A stretch of DNA of 64,000 nt from Methylobacterium sp. J-078 (GTDB taxonomy: Bacteria > Pseudomonadota > Alphaproteobacteria > Rhizobiales > Beijerinckiaceae): contig NZ_JAKSYI010000132.1 of NCBI RefSeq assembly GCF_022829285.1, positions 124,001-188,000 on the forward strand, read 5' to 3'. Below the pieces are notes generated by a model, which saw nothing but the letters and a program-made list of their open reading frames with translations, searched no databases and was not told the origin of the DNA. The translations under genes were made by a program, and so were the position numbers. The stretch's first letter is position 1. Each line of letters opens with the position of its first letter. This document shows positions 35,451 through 43,522 of the stretch, in pieces.

Positions 35451-36920
35451 TCAGCCCCCGAACACCGACGTCAGCTCCTCGCCGCCCCGGTTGATCGAGA
35501 CCTCCCACATGGCCTGGCTGGTGCGGGTGACGCGCTCCAGGTCCTTGGTGGTGGCGATGGGCGTGCCGTTGATGGCCACGATGAGGTCGCCCTTCTGGAG
35601 GCCGGCCCGGGCCGCGATCGAGCCCTCGTCCACGCCTGAGACCGCGACGCCCTCGGCGGGGAAATCGGCCTGCAACTCCTCCGCCACGGCCGGCGAGGTG
35701 TTGACCAGGGTGGCGCCGAGGAAGGGCGAGCGGGTGCGCACCTTCAGGGTGTCGCGCGGGCGCGTTTCGGGGGCGGGGCCGAGCTTCACCGATACGTTGG
35801 AGCGGCCGGTGCCCCGCAGGATGCCGAACTTGGTCGAGCCGCTGAGGCCCTTGAGGGCGAAGCGGTAGCCGAAGGCCTCCGGGTCGTCGACGCTCTTGCC
35901 GTCGACCGTGAGGATGAGGTCGCCCCGCTTCAGGCCGGCCTCCTCCGCCGGGCTCTTCGGCTGGAGGCTCGCCACGAGGACGCCGGTGGGATGGTCGAGG
36001 CCCATGCTCTCGGCGATGTCGGGGGTCACGCTCTGGACGCGGGCGCCGAGCCAGGGGCGGCGCACCGAGGTGGCCCCGCCCTTGGCGGTCTCCACCACGG
36101 CGCGCACCATGCTGACGGGGATCGCGAAGCCGATGCCGTGGCTGCCGCCCGACTGCGAGTAGATCGCCGAGTTGATGCCGACGAGCTGCCCCTGGAGGTC
36201 CACCAGGGCGCCGCCGGAATTGCCCGGATTGATCGCCGCATCCGTCTGGATGAAGAACTGGTAGTCGGAGGAGCCGACCTGCGTGCGGGCGAGCGCCGAG
36301 ACGATGCCCTGCGTCACGGTCTGGCCGACGCCGAACGGGTTGCCGATCGCCATCACGAAGTCGCCGACCTCCAGGGATTCGGAATCCCCGAACGCCATGG
36401 GCACGAGGCCCCCGGTCGGACTCTTGATCTTGACGACCGCGAGGTCGGTGCGCGGATCGCGCAGCACGATGGTGGCCTCGAACTCGCGCCGGTCGGCGAG
36501 CGCGATGCGCACCTCGTTCATGTTCTCGATGACGTGGTTGTTGGTGATGACGAGGCCGGATTCGTCCACGATCACGCCGGAGCCGAGGGACTTCTGGGCG
36601 CGCTCGCCCGGCGCCCCGCCGCGTCCGCGCCCGGCGCCGTTCTCGCCGAAGAACCGGCGCATGAACTCGTCCATCGCGCTGCGGCTCTGGCCGCGGGCAT
36701 CGACGTGGGAGGCGTAGACGTTCACCACCGAGGGGGCGGCCCGCTTCACCACGGGGGCGAAGGAGAGCTGCACCTGGCCCTTCGATTGCGGGGCCGCCTT
36801 CTCGGGCGGCGAGATCTTCTCGGGTGACGCCTCCGGCGACTTCATCATCTGCGCCGAGGCGGGCGCGGCGGCAAGCGTCGCGGTCAGCAGCGGAACGAGC
36901 AGAAGGGACGAGCGCGGCAT
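35451..36920 (-). CDS. DegP/HtrA-type periplasmic serine protease with two PDZ domains
   Basis: A 489-residue protein. The signal peptide ends near ASAQ (residue 24). The trypsin-like domain has catalytic H129 (TNNHV), D159 (RTDLAV) and S235 (GNSGG). Two PDZ domains follow (about 275-370 and 390-480; DLILTVDGKSVDDPEAF and DLIVAINGTPIATTKDL). It degrades or refolds damaged envelope proteins. The long linker with GRGRGG near 97-102 fits the LA loop of DegP. ATG 36920 gives the signal peptide directly. DegQ/DegS-type naming is possible; the two PDZ domains exclude DegS. Confidence 0.92.
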   Translation of the reverse strand: MPRSSLLLVPLLTATLAAAPASAQMMKSPEASPEKISPPEKAAPQSKGQVQLSFAPVVKRAAPSVVNVYASHVDARGQSRSAMDEFMRRFFGENGAGRGRGGAPGERAQKSLGSGVIVDESGLVITNNHVIENMNEVRIALADRREFEATIVLRDPRTDLAVVKIKSPTGGLVPMAFGDSESLEVGDFVMAIGNPFGVGQTVTQGIVSALARTQVGSSDYQFFIQTDAAINPGNSGGALVDLQGQLVGINSAIYSQSGGSHGIGFAIPVSMVRAVVETAKGGATSVRRPWLGARVQSVTPDIAESMGLDHPTGVLVASLQPKSPAEEAGLKRGDLILTVDGKSVDDPEAFGYRFALKGLSGSTKFGILRGTGRSNVSVKLGPAPETRPRDTLKVRTRSPFLGATLVNTSPAVAEELQADFPAEGVAVSGVDEGSIAARAGLQKGDLIVAINGTPIATTKDLERVTRTSQAMWEVSINRGGEELTSVFGG

Positions 36921-37033
36921 GGGGACTCCCGGGGGCTTCGAGCGTCGCGGCCCGCCCCGGATCGGGGGCGGGCCGCGGCGGATGCCGGGATATCTAGACG
37001 CCCCGGGCGGCGGGCGCGAGGGGCGCCGGCCGT

Positions 37034-37708
37034 TCAGGGCCGGCCGATCGTCCCGGTGAGCCGGCTCGCGCGCTGGGCGATCGCCGAGAAGCAGTTCAGC
37101 GAGGCGTCGGCCGCGCGCTGCATTTCGTCCACCTGGAGACGCAGGGCGTCGGCGGGCGTGCGGGCGCCGGAGAGCGCCTGCCAATGCGCCAGGGCGGCGG
37201 CGCCCTCGCCGCGCAGGTAGCTCAGCACCGTGGCGTTGACCTCCCCGAACTCGCCCATCACCGCGGCGATCCGGGGCGCTTTCGAGAAATCCATCAGTGC
37301 CCGGAGGTCGGGCAGGCCCGGGACCGCTGCGGGAACCGTGGCCGCGACGGCGTCCGGCACCGCCGCGATCGTCTCGGGCACGGCCTGCGCCACGGTCTCG
37401 GCGACGGCCTGGGTCGCCTCCACGGTCTCGGTCGCGGCCGGAACCGGGGCGGCCGCCTCTTCGGGGACCACCGTCAGGTCCTCGGCCGGGGGAGCGGCCT
37501 CCGCCTCCGGCTCGGAAGACGGGCTCTCGCCCGCCTCGGCCTCGCCGGCCGCCAGCGCCTCGGCCGACACGCCTTCCAGGAGCGTCTGGTGCAGGTCCGG
37601 CTCGGGAGCGGAGACCGCGGACGCGATCGGCGTGACCGCCTCGGCGGCCTGCGCGTCCGGGTGGGCCTCGCCCGGGTCGCCGGTTCCCTGCATGGTGTCC
37701 GCGTTCAT
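37034..37708 (-). CDS. Phasin-like protein with acidic Ala/Pro/Glu-rich N-terminus
   Basis: A 224-residue protein. Residues 1-130 are low-complexity (Ala, Glu, Pro, Val). The C-terminal 90 residues form helices with phasin-like heptads (MDFSKAPRIAAVMGEFGEVNATVLSYL, LRLQVDEMQRAADASLNCFSAIAQRAS). The start at ATG 37708 has a consensus ribosome site (AGGAGG). It lies 188 bp downstream of another phasin on the same strand. It is presumed to coat polyhydroxybutyrate granules. The helical part alone is weak evidence; the neighbour strengthens it. Confidence 0.65.
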   Translation of the reverse strand: MNADTMQGTGDPGEAHPDAQAAEAVTPIASAVSAPEPDLHQTLLEGVSAEALAAGEAEAGESPSSEPEAEAAPPAEDLTVVPEEAAAPVPAATETVEATQAVAETVAQAVPETIAAVPDAVAATVPAAVPGLPDLRALMDFSKAPRIAAVMGEFGEVNATVLSYLRGEGAAALAHWQALSGARTPADALRLQVDEMQRAADASLNCFSAIAQRASRLTGTIGRP

Positions 37709-37896
37709 CGGTCCAACCTCCTGATTGCCCACGATCTGGGATGAGGATCCGGGTCGTTTCCGAGCCTCGGATGGCCTTCTGCGCCGCTGCGCCATCGATG
37801 TCGTCTCCTTCGGTTCCGGGGCAGCAATGCCGATCCGGAACCGGGCGTTCCAGGGCCCGCTCCGGTCCGCGCCGGCGGCGGACCCGCGCGGGCGTC

Positions 37897-38259
37897 TCAG
37901 GCGGCGGGCTGCAGGGTCTTCTGGGTCAGGGCGCCGAGGTCCTTGGCCTGGGCCTGAAGGGCGGCGATCTGGCTGCGCAGGAACTCGGCGTGCAGCTCCA
38001 TCGCCTCGCGCGGGTCGCGGGTGCGCACGAGCTTCTGCGCGAAGTCGAAGGTCGCGGCTGCGTTTTCCTGGACCTGGTCGAGGCCCTTGGTGACCACGGA
38101 CTGCATCGACGCCTGCATCGTGTGCGAGGCGGACTGCATCTGCTCGGCGGTCTTGATGGCGGTGCCGATGAAGCTGCCGACGGCGGTGCGGGCCTGCTCG
38201 ACGCTCTTCTCGGCGAGGACGCGCATCTCGGCGGGGATCTCGAAGGTCTGACCGTTCAT
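37897..38259 (-). CDS. Phasin (PHA granule-associated protein)
   Basis: A 120-residue all-helical protein with the phasin pattern: EMRVLAEKSVEQARTAVGSFIGTAIKTAEQM, then KGLDQVQENAAATFDFAQKLVRTRDPREAMELHAEFLRSQ. Phasins coat polyhydroxyalkanoate granules and control their size and number. ATG 38259 is preceded by GGAG. A perfect palindrome resembling PhaR/AniA operators lies 52 bp upstream, as expected for a phasin gene derepressed when PHA accumulates. Confidence 0.88.
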   Translation of the reverse strand: MNGQTFEIPAEMRVLAEKSVEQARTAVGSFIGTAIKTAEQMQSASHTMQASMQSVVTKGLDQVQENAAATFDFAQKLVRTRDPREAMELHAEFLRSQIAALQAQAKDLGALTQKTLQPAA

Positions 38260-38310
38260 TGCGATTCACTCCAGGGCGCGCCGACCGTCCGACACGCGGC
38301 GAAGTGGTTT

Positions 38311-38327
38311 ATGTTGCGGTGCAACAT
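38311..38327. promoter_or_regulatory. Candidate PhaR/AniA operator upstream of the phasin
   Basis: ATGTTGCGGTGCAACAT is a perfect palindrome (7-bp arms, 3-bp spacer) containing TGC-N3-GCA, the core reported for PhaR in Paracoccus and related alphaproteobacteria. It is located 52 bp upstream of the phasin start, in the promoter region. Confidence 0.6.
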
Positions 38328-38385
38328 GGCCGTCAAGGGGGAGCGCCGAAAACCTGCAGAATTTTGCCGGCGCAGCCTTGGCGCC

Positions 38386-39639
38386 TCACGCCGCTGAGGC
38401 GATCCGGCCCGATCGGGCGCGGGGCGCGCCGCGCGCGGACAGGATGCGTTCGTAGACGGCGACCAGGGCGGCGGCGTGGGCGGTCAGCGTCATCGGGGCG
38501 GCCCAGTAGCGGGCATGGGCCGCCGCGCCGAGGCGCCCGGCGCGGTCCGCGTCGCCAAGGGCCGCGAAGGCGCGGGTGAGCGCCTCGGGCTCCGGGGGGA
38601 CGGTGAAACCGGTCACCCCGTCGACCACCTTCTCGCAGGCGCCGGAGCGATCCGAGGCGACCACCGGCAGGCCGTTGGCCAGCGCCTCGTAGACCGTGAG
38701 TGGGCCGGTCTCGTACCAGCGCGAGGGCGCGGCGATCGCGCGGGCGCGGCGGCGCAGGATGTCCCAGACCGCGTCGGGCGCCTGCCAGCCCAGGACCTCG
38801 ACGCCGGGCCGGGCGCGCAGGGACGCCTCCAGGGGGCCGGCGCCGATGAACAGGGCGGGCAGTCCGGCCGCCTCGGCCGCCTCGGCTACGAGGTCGGCGC
38901 CCTTCTCCCGGGTCAGCCGCCCGACATACGCGATGGCCTTGGCCCCCGCCGGGTCGGCCGGGGGGCCCTTCTCCACCCGCACCGGGTTGTCGACCCGGTG
39001 ATGGGTCAGGCCAGAGCCCGTCAGCAGGGCGCCCATGCGGGCCACGCTCGCGTCGCAGACGTGGATGAGGTCGAGGGGGTGCGCCTTCAGGGCCGTCCGC
39101 AGGGCGACCGAGCGGCCCACCCGCACCAGCTTGTGCAGGCGGCTGCGGCCGTCGCAGGGGGCGGCGATGCAGGACGCCGAGAGCGGCTTCAGGGTGCAGG
39201 GCGCGGCCGTGTCGAAGCGGTAATAGACGCCATTGGGGCAGGCGAGGAAGTAGTCGTGCAGGGTCGCGGCCACGGGCAGGCCCCGCGCGAACAGGGCCGC
39301 GAACACGCTCGGCGAGAGGCTGCGCGTCCACTGATGCAGGTGGACGAGGTCGGGCCGCACCGGCAGCGCGTCCAGGGCGGCGCCGAGGCGCGCAGCGGCC
39401 GCCCCGTCCCAGAGCCCGTCGAGGGCCGCCCGGTGGGCCGGACGGCTCCAGATGTCGGTGTTGCCGAGGCCGATCCGGCGGATGCGGGCATGGTCGAGGA
39501 GCGGGTCGGCCGGCCCGTCGATGGCCTGAATGTAGGTGACGTCGATCCCGGCCTCGGCGAGGCCGCGGGCGGATTCCACCGCCACCTTCTCCGCCCCCCC
39601 GCTCGCCACGGCGAATTCGGCCAACACGACGATGTGCAT
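38386..39639 (-). CDS. GT4-family glycosyltransferase (GT-B fold)
   Basis: A 417-residue protein. The N-terminal acceptor half begins MHIVVLAEFAVASGGAEKVAVE and includes ATLHDYFLACPNGVYY. The C-terminal nucleotide-sugar half has YVGRLTREKGADLVAEAA, the FIGAGPLE turn and the E-x7-E region YETGPLTVYEALANGLPVVAS. It is a retaining transferase adding a sugar to a cell-surface glycan or lipid precursor. ATG 39639 is the natural start; upstream in-frame codons precede the first strand. It is paralogous to and divergent from the GT4 at 39758. Confidence 0.88.
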   Translation of the reverse strand: MHIVVLAEFAVASGGAEKVAVESARGLAEAGIDVTYIQAIDGPADPLLDHARIRRIGLGNTDIWSRPAHRAALDGLWDGAAAARLGAALDALPVRPDLVHLHQWTRSLSPSVFAALFARGLPVAATLHDYFLACPNGVYYRFDTAAPCTLKPLSASCIAAPCDGRSRLHKLVRVGRSVALRTALKAHPLDLIHVCDASVARMGALLTGSGLTHHRVDNPVRVEKGPPADPAGAKAIAYVGRLTREKGADLVAEAAEAAGLPALFIGAGPLEASLRARPGVEVLGWQAPDAVWDILRRRARAIAAPSRWYETGPLTVYEALANGLPVVASDRSGACEKVVDGVTGFTVPPEPEALTRAFAALGDADRAGRLGAAAHARYWAAPMTLTAHAAALVAVYERILSARGAPRARSGRIASAA

Positions 39640-39689
39640 GGATCTGCCCGATTGCGTCCCGTGCGGCGTGCGCCGCGAAGAGCGCAAGG

Positions 39690-39719
39690 TTTACCGGCGA
39701 TCAACGCATGTTCGGTAAA
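39690..39719. promoter_or_regulatory. Inverted repeat in the divergent glycosyltransferase promoter
   Basis: TTTACCG and CGGTAAA face each other with 16 bases between, centred in the 118-bp gap between two divergent GT4 genes. The 23-bp centre-to-centre spacing places the half-sites about two helical turns apart. It is a candidate operator shared by both genes. Confidence 0.45.
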
Positions 39720-39757
39720 GATCTCGGCCCAATTGTCGCCGGCCGGAACCGTTCGCC

Positions 39758-41032
39758 ATGCACGTCGTCCTCGTCGTCGACCACGCCTTCGTCAACGGCG
39801 GCCAGGCCAAGGTGGCCCTCGATGCGGGCCTCGGCTTGGCGGCGCAGGGACACCGCGTCACGGTGTTCGCCGCCGTCGGCCCCGCCGACCCGCGCCTGGA
39901 GGCGGCCGGCATCCGCGTGGTCTGCCTCGGCCAGGACGATGTCAGCACGGCGAAGAACAAGCTCGCCTTCGCCGCGCAGGCGATCTGGAACCGCACGGCC
40001 GCCCGGCGCCTCGCGGCGGAGCTGCGCGGGCTCGATCCGCGCGACACGGTGGTGCACGTCCACGCATTCGCCAAGGCGCTCTCGCCCTCGATCGGGCAGA
40101 GCCTCGCCGCCTCCGGCCTGCCGTGCCTCTACACCATGCACGAGTTCTTCCTGGTCTGCCCGAACGGCGGCTTCTACGAGTATCCGGCCGCGCGGATCTG
40201 CCACCGCGTGCCGATGTCGTTGGCCTGCCTCGGCACGAACTGCGACGCCCGCAGCTACCCGCGCAAGCTCCTGCGGGTGGTGCGTCACGCCGCCCTGGAG
40301 CACGTGGCGGGCCTCAAGGACGTCTTCCCCCACATCGTCACCATCAGCGCCCTGCAGGAGCGGGTGATCACGCCCCACCTGCCCGCTGCGACCCGCTTTC
40401 ACCGGGTCGACAACCCGATCGCGGTGACGCGGGCGCCGCTCCGCTCCGGGCCGCCGGGGGATTTCCTGTTCGTCGGACGCATCTCCACCGAGAAGGGCGC
40501 ACCGATCTTCGCCGAGGCCGCCCGGCTCGCCGGGGTGCGCCCGGTCTTCGTCGGCGACGGCCCGGCCAGGGCCGAGCTCGCGGCGCGCTATCCCGAGGCC
40601 GTGATGCTGGGCTGGCGGGACGAGGCCGGGGTGCACGCCCTGATGCGGACGGCGCGCGCCCTCGTGTTCCCCAGCGTCTGGTATGAGGGCCAGCCGCTCA
40701 CCGTCTACGAGGCCCTGGCCTGCGGCGCGCCGGTGATCGTGAGCGATGCCTGCGCGGGCCGCGAGGCCGTGGAGGACGGCGAGACCGGCTACTGGTTCCG
40801 CTCCGGCGACGCGGCGGCGTTGGCCGCCCACCTCACGCGCCTGCGTGACGACGACCTCGCCGCCCGCATGGGCCGGGCGGCCTACGAGAGCTACTGGTCG
40901 GCCCCGCTCACCATCGAGGCCCATCTCGACCGGCTCCGGCTCGTCTACGAGCACGTCCTGCGGGACGCGGGCCGGGCCGGAACCCGGGTGCGCCCCGCCC
41001 CCCGCCCTGCCCCGGTGCCCGCCCGGCCCTGA
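39758..41032 (+). CDS. GT4-family glycosyltransferase, paralogue of the divergent neighbour
   Basis: A 424-residue GT-B protein. It shares the N-terminal pattern (MHVVLVVDHAFVNGGQAKVALD), the YTMHEFFLVCPNGGFYEY segment and the donor half (LFVGRISTEKGAPIFAEAA, FVGDGPARAEL, YEGQPLTVYEALACGAPVIVS) with the divergent gene, so the two are duplicates. A Cys pair (CHRVP...CLGTNCD) follows the acceptor motif, as in the neighbour. It is a retaining transferase for a surface glycan; donor and acceptor are unknown. The Pro/Ala/Arg C-terminal tail is low complexity. Confidence 0.88.
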   Translation: MHVVLVVDHAFVNGGQAKVALDAGLGLAAQGHRVTVFAAVGPADPRLEAAGIRVVCLGQDDVSTAKNKLAFAAQAIWNRTAARRLAAELRGLDPRDTVVHVHAFAKALSPSIGQSLAASGLPCLYTMHEFFLVCPNGGFYEYPAARICHRVPMSLACLGTNCDARSYPRKLLRVVRHAALEHVAGLKDVFPHIVTISALQERVITPHLPAATRFHRVDNPIAVTRAPLRSGPPGDFLFVGRISTEKGAPIFAEAARLAGVRPVFVGDGPARAELAARYPEAVMLGWRDEAGVHALMRTARALVFPSVWYEGQPLTVYEALACGAPVIVSDACAGREAVEDGETGYWFRSGDAAALAAHLTRLRDDDLAARMGRAAYESYWSAPLTIEAHLDRLRLVYEHVLRDAGRAGTRVRPAPRPAPVPARP

Positions 41033-41054
41033 CGCGCCGGCCGGCACCGCTCTT

Positions 41055-41084
41055 GCGAGAATCGTTTTGGCGAGAATCGTTTTG
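41055..41084. repeat. Perfect 15-bp tandem direct repeat
   Basis: GCGAGAATCGTTTTG occurs twice head-to-tail (41055-41069 and 41070-41084), in the gap between the GT4 gene and the transporter-thioesterase fusion. The T4 tracts make this more AT-rich than its surroundings. Confidence 0.8.
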
Positions 41085-41282
41085 GATAGCCGGAAGTTTT
41101 CCTGGCTATTTCGCTGCGATGCGAAGAGGCTCACCAAACAAGAGTCGGCGGCGCGGCGCTCGCCGAGATGCCCGCGTGGTTCTTAAGCCTTGTCTCGAAT
41201 CGATAAACGCAAGTCTTCGTCCGATCTGAGCGTAGCGACCGCGTCGGAACATGCCATCGGTCCAAAACCTGGGGCGATCACG

Positions 41283-43121
41283 ATGAGAACACCCTTCCTG
41301 CGGTCCCTGGTCTGGGCCCCGACCGTCGCGTTGTCCTGGCTCTGGGGGCTGGGTTTCTTCTACGCGATCCACGTCACGCTGACCTACGGCTGGCTGGGAT
41401 TCGTCGCCTTTGCGGTTCCCAATGCAACGGGCCTGTTCCTGTTCGGATGGGTGCTGAATTCGCCCCGTCGCAATCCCGCCGAGACGATCGCGAACTTCGG
41501 CGGGCACTACGCGCTGCTGTTCCTGCTCTGTCAGATCTTCGCCGTATCCCTGACGGTCTTCAGCTTCGTCTCCTGCCTCTGGGCCCCCCTCTTCGGCGCG
41601 CATGGGGGCCTCGTCGCCGCGCTCCTGGTCATCGTCGCCTGCGCGCTCGGGCACGCGGCGAGCCTGGGGCAGCTGCGCCTCGTCCACCTCGTCCTCCTGC
41701 CGGTCGGCGTGGGGGCGGGGCTCCTCGCGCTCTGGAGCCTGCGGGCCGCGCCCTCCGTGACGCCCCTGCCCTTCGCGGCCTTCGACGCCCGCTTCCTCGG
41801 CCTCGTGGTCCCGACCCTCGTGGGCTTCCTGCTCGGGCCCTGGATGGACGTGCAGCAATGGCAGCGCGTGGTCGAGATCCGCCGGGCCGGCGCCTCGTCG
41901 GGAATCGCTTACGGCGCCGGCGCCCTGATGTTCCTCGGTCTGCTGACCCTGAACGCGGCGCTCGCCGCGGCGGTGGGGACGGGCCACGCGGTCATCCTGT
42001 CCGACGGCCTGCCGGCGGCGCAGGGCGCGGTGGCCTCGGGCATCCGCGCGGCCGGTCTCGACCTCGCTGCCATCGGCTTCACCCTCTGGGCGGTGATCGC
42101 GGTGGTGTCGACGATCGACAGCTCCTACGCGGCGACCCGCTGGCTGCTGACCCAGATCACCACCCGCAGCACCGCGCCCCTGATGGCCTTCGTGCCGGAG
42201 GGGCTCGTCGCCTCGCCGCTCTGGATCATGCTCGCCGCCGGCGGCATCGCGGCGGCGGCGGTCTCGAACGACCTGCCCCCGATCTACCTCATGATCCCCT
42301 TCGCGACGCTCCTCGTGGGAGCGGCTGCCTGCCTCGTCTGCACGGCCTTCGGCTCGAGCCTGCGGCACGACGCTCTGCTGAACCTGATGATCGGACTGGC
42401 CGCCGCGATCATCTTCCTGACGGGCTACGTCCTGCCGATTCCGGTCCTGATGGCGCTGGCGCCGCTGATCGGCCTGATCGGTGCTCTGCCGATGGTGCGC
42501 GAGCGCCTGGGCGGGCGCGGCGCCGCCCTCCCCAATGCCGTGACCCCGGCGGCGCCCGTCGGCGCGGCGGTGGCGCCCGTGAGCACGGCGGTGGCGGCCG
42601 TCATCCCGATGCGGCGCGACGAGGGGAACGTCTCGCACGGCTTCGACGGGGCCTGGTTCGTCCTGCGCATGACGCCGACCTACGACGACACCAACTCGGT
42701 CGGGAACATCTACTTCGCGAACTATTTCCGCTGGGTCGGCAAGGCGCGCGAGCTGTTCTTCAACATCTGCGTGCCGCATTTCGACCTCGCCAAGACGGAT
42801 TACTATATCCTCACCCGCTCGTTCACTCACGATTTCCGCCGCGAAGCACGGGAGTTCGATCCGGTCATGGTCCGGATCCGCGTGGCGGCGCACAACCGCA
42901 AGTTCGTCACCCTGGAGCACGAGATCCACAGCGACGCGCACGGGCTCCTCGGCCGGGGCGAGCAATCGCTGATGTTCGTGGATCCGCAGACCTACCGGCC
43001 CCTCGACATCCCGCGCGTGGTCCTTGAGGGCTTCTTCCCCTACCTGCCCGAGACCTCCGCTTACGTCGCCAGGCGCCGGGCCGCGGCGGGCGTCGGCCCG
43101 GCCCTCGGGGCGGTGGGATAG
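41283..43121 (+). CDS. Fusion of a sodium:solute-symporter-like membrane domain and a hotdog thioesterase
   Basis: A 612-residue protein. Residues 1 to about 425 form about 12 transmembrane helices. STIDSSYAATRW matches the SSS (PutP-type) motif around TM8, and GPWMDVQQWQRVVE fits the same family. A 25-residue Ala/Val/Pro linker leads to a 4HBT/YbgC-like hotdog domain (about 455-595) with YDDTNSVGNIYFANYF; D468/D469 align with the catalytic Asp region. The thioesterase would cleave an acyl-CoA or acyl-ACP at the membrane, perhaps coupled to uptake or export of the acid. The frame is continuous, so this is a real single polypeptide. ATG 41283 is preferred over a TTG at 41190. Confidence 0.8.
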   Translation: MRTPFLRSLVWAPTVALSWLWGLGFFYAIHVTLTYGWLGFVAFAVPNATGLFLFGWVLNSPRRNPAETIANFGGHYALLFLLCQIFAVSLTVFSFVSCLWAPLFGAHGGLVAALLVIVACALGHAASLGQLRLVHLVLLPVGVGAGLLALWSLRAAPSVTPLPFAAFDARFLGLVVPTLVGFLLGPWMDVQQWQRVVEIRRAGASSGIAYGAGALMFLGLLTLNAALAAAVGTGHAVILSDGLPAAQGAVASGIRAAGLDLAAIGFTLWAVIAVVSTIDSSYAATRWLLTQITTRSTAPLMAFVPEGLVASPLWIMLAAGGIAAAAVSNDLPPIYLMIPFATLLVGAAACLVCTAFGSSLRHDALLNLMIGLAAAIIFLTGYVLPIPVLMALAPLIGLIGALPMVRERLGGRGAALPNAVTPAAPVGAAVAPVSTAVAAVIPMRRDEGNVSHGFDGAWFVLRMTPTYDDTNSVGNIYFANYFRWVGKARELFFNICVPHFDLAKTDYYILTRSFTHDFRREAREFDPVMVRIRVAAHNRKFVTLEHEIHSDAHGLLGRGEQSLMFVDPQTYRPLDIPRVVLEGFFPYLPETSAYVARRRAAAGVGPALGAVG

Positions 43122-43214
43122 GCGACGGGATGGAAACAGGGCGCCGCCGGCCGCGTTGACCCGGACCCTGTGCCGAACGAGGCGCTTGCCTAAAGACACG
43201 AAGGAGAGCCGCCG

Positions 43215-43397
43215 ATGGCCGATTCCGAGAAGACCCCCCAGACCGACACCATCTCCACCACCGGCGCGCCGGCGCCCAAAGGCTCCGACAAGTCGCGCCC
43301 CGAGAATCAGAAGGGCGAACTCGACGCGCGCCTGGACGAAGCCCTGGAGGAGACCTTCCCGTCGAGCGACCCCGTCTCCGTGAAGGTCACGAAGTAG
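43215..43397 (+). CDS. Small acidic conserved protein (60 aa) with FPSSDPVS motif
   Basis: ATG 43215 follows AAGGAG eight bases upstream. The polypeptide is polar and disordered, ending LDARLDEALEETFPSSDPVSVKVTK. I recognise the ...EETFPASDP... tail from small hypothetical proteins of Methylobacterium and other Rhizobiales, but know no function. It follows the transporter-thioesterase by 93 bp and may share its transcript. Confidence 0.7.
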   Translation: MADSEKTPQTDTISTTGAPAPKGSDKSRPENQKGELDARLDEALEETFPSSDPVSVKVTK

Positions 43398-43436
43398 GCC
43401 GCAGCCGGCCGTCGGCCGCGCCATGCCGGATGCGAA

Positions 43437-43468
43437 AAGGGCCGGGGCGATCGATCGCTCCGGCCCTT
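43437..43468 (-). terminator. Near-perfect 32-bp palindromic terminator after mcd
   Basis: AAGGGCCGG and CCGGCCCTT bracket a self-complementary core; one G-T position is the only mismatch. Read on the minus strand the stem ends in TTTT, so it terminates the mcd transcript. On the plus strand it can serve the small gene ending at 43397. Confidence 0.7.
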
Positions 43469-43522
43469 CGCGTGTCGGTCCTCGACTGTTCGGGGCGGGT
43501 CGAACCCCCGCCCCTTCCCGGA

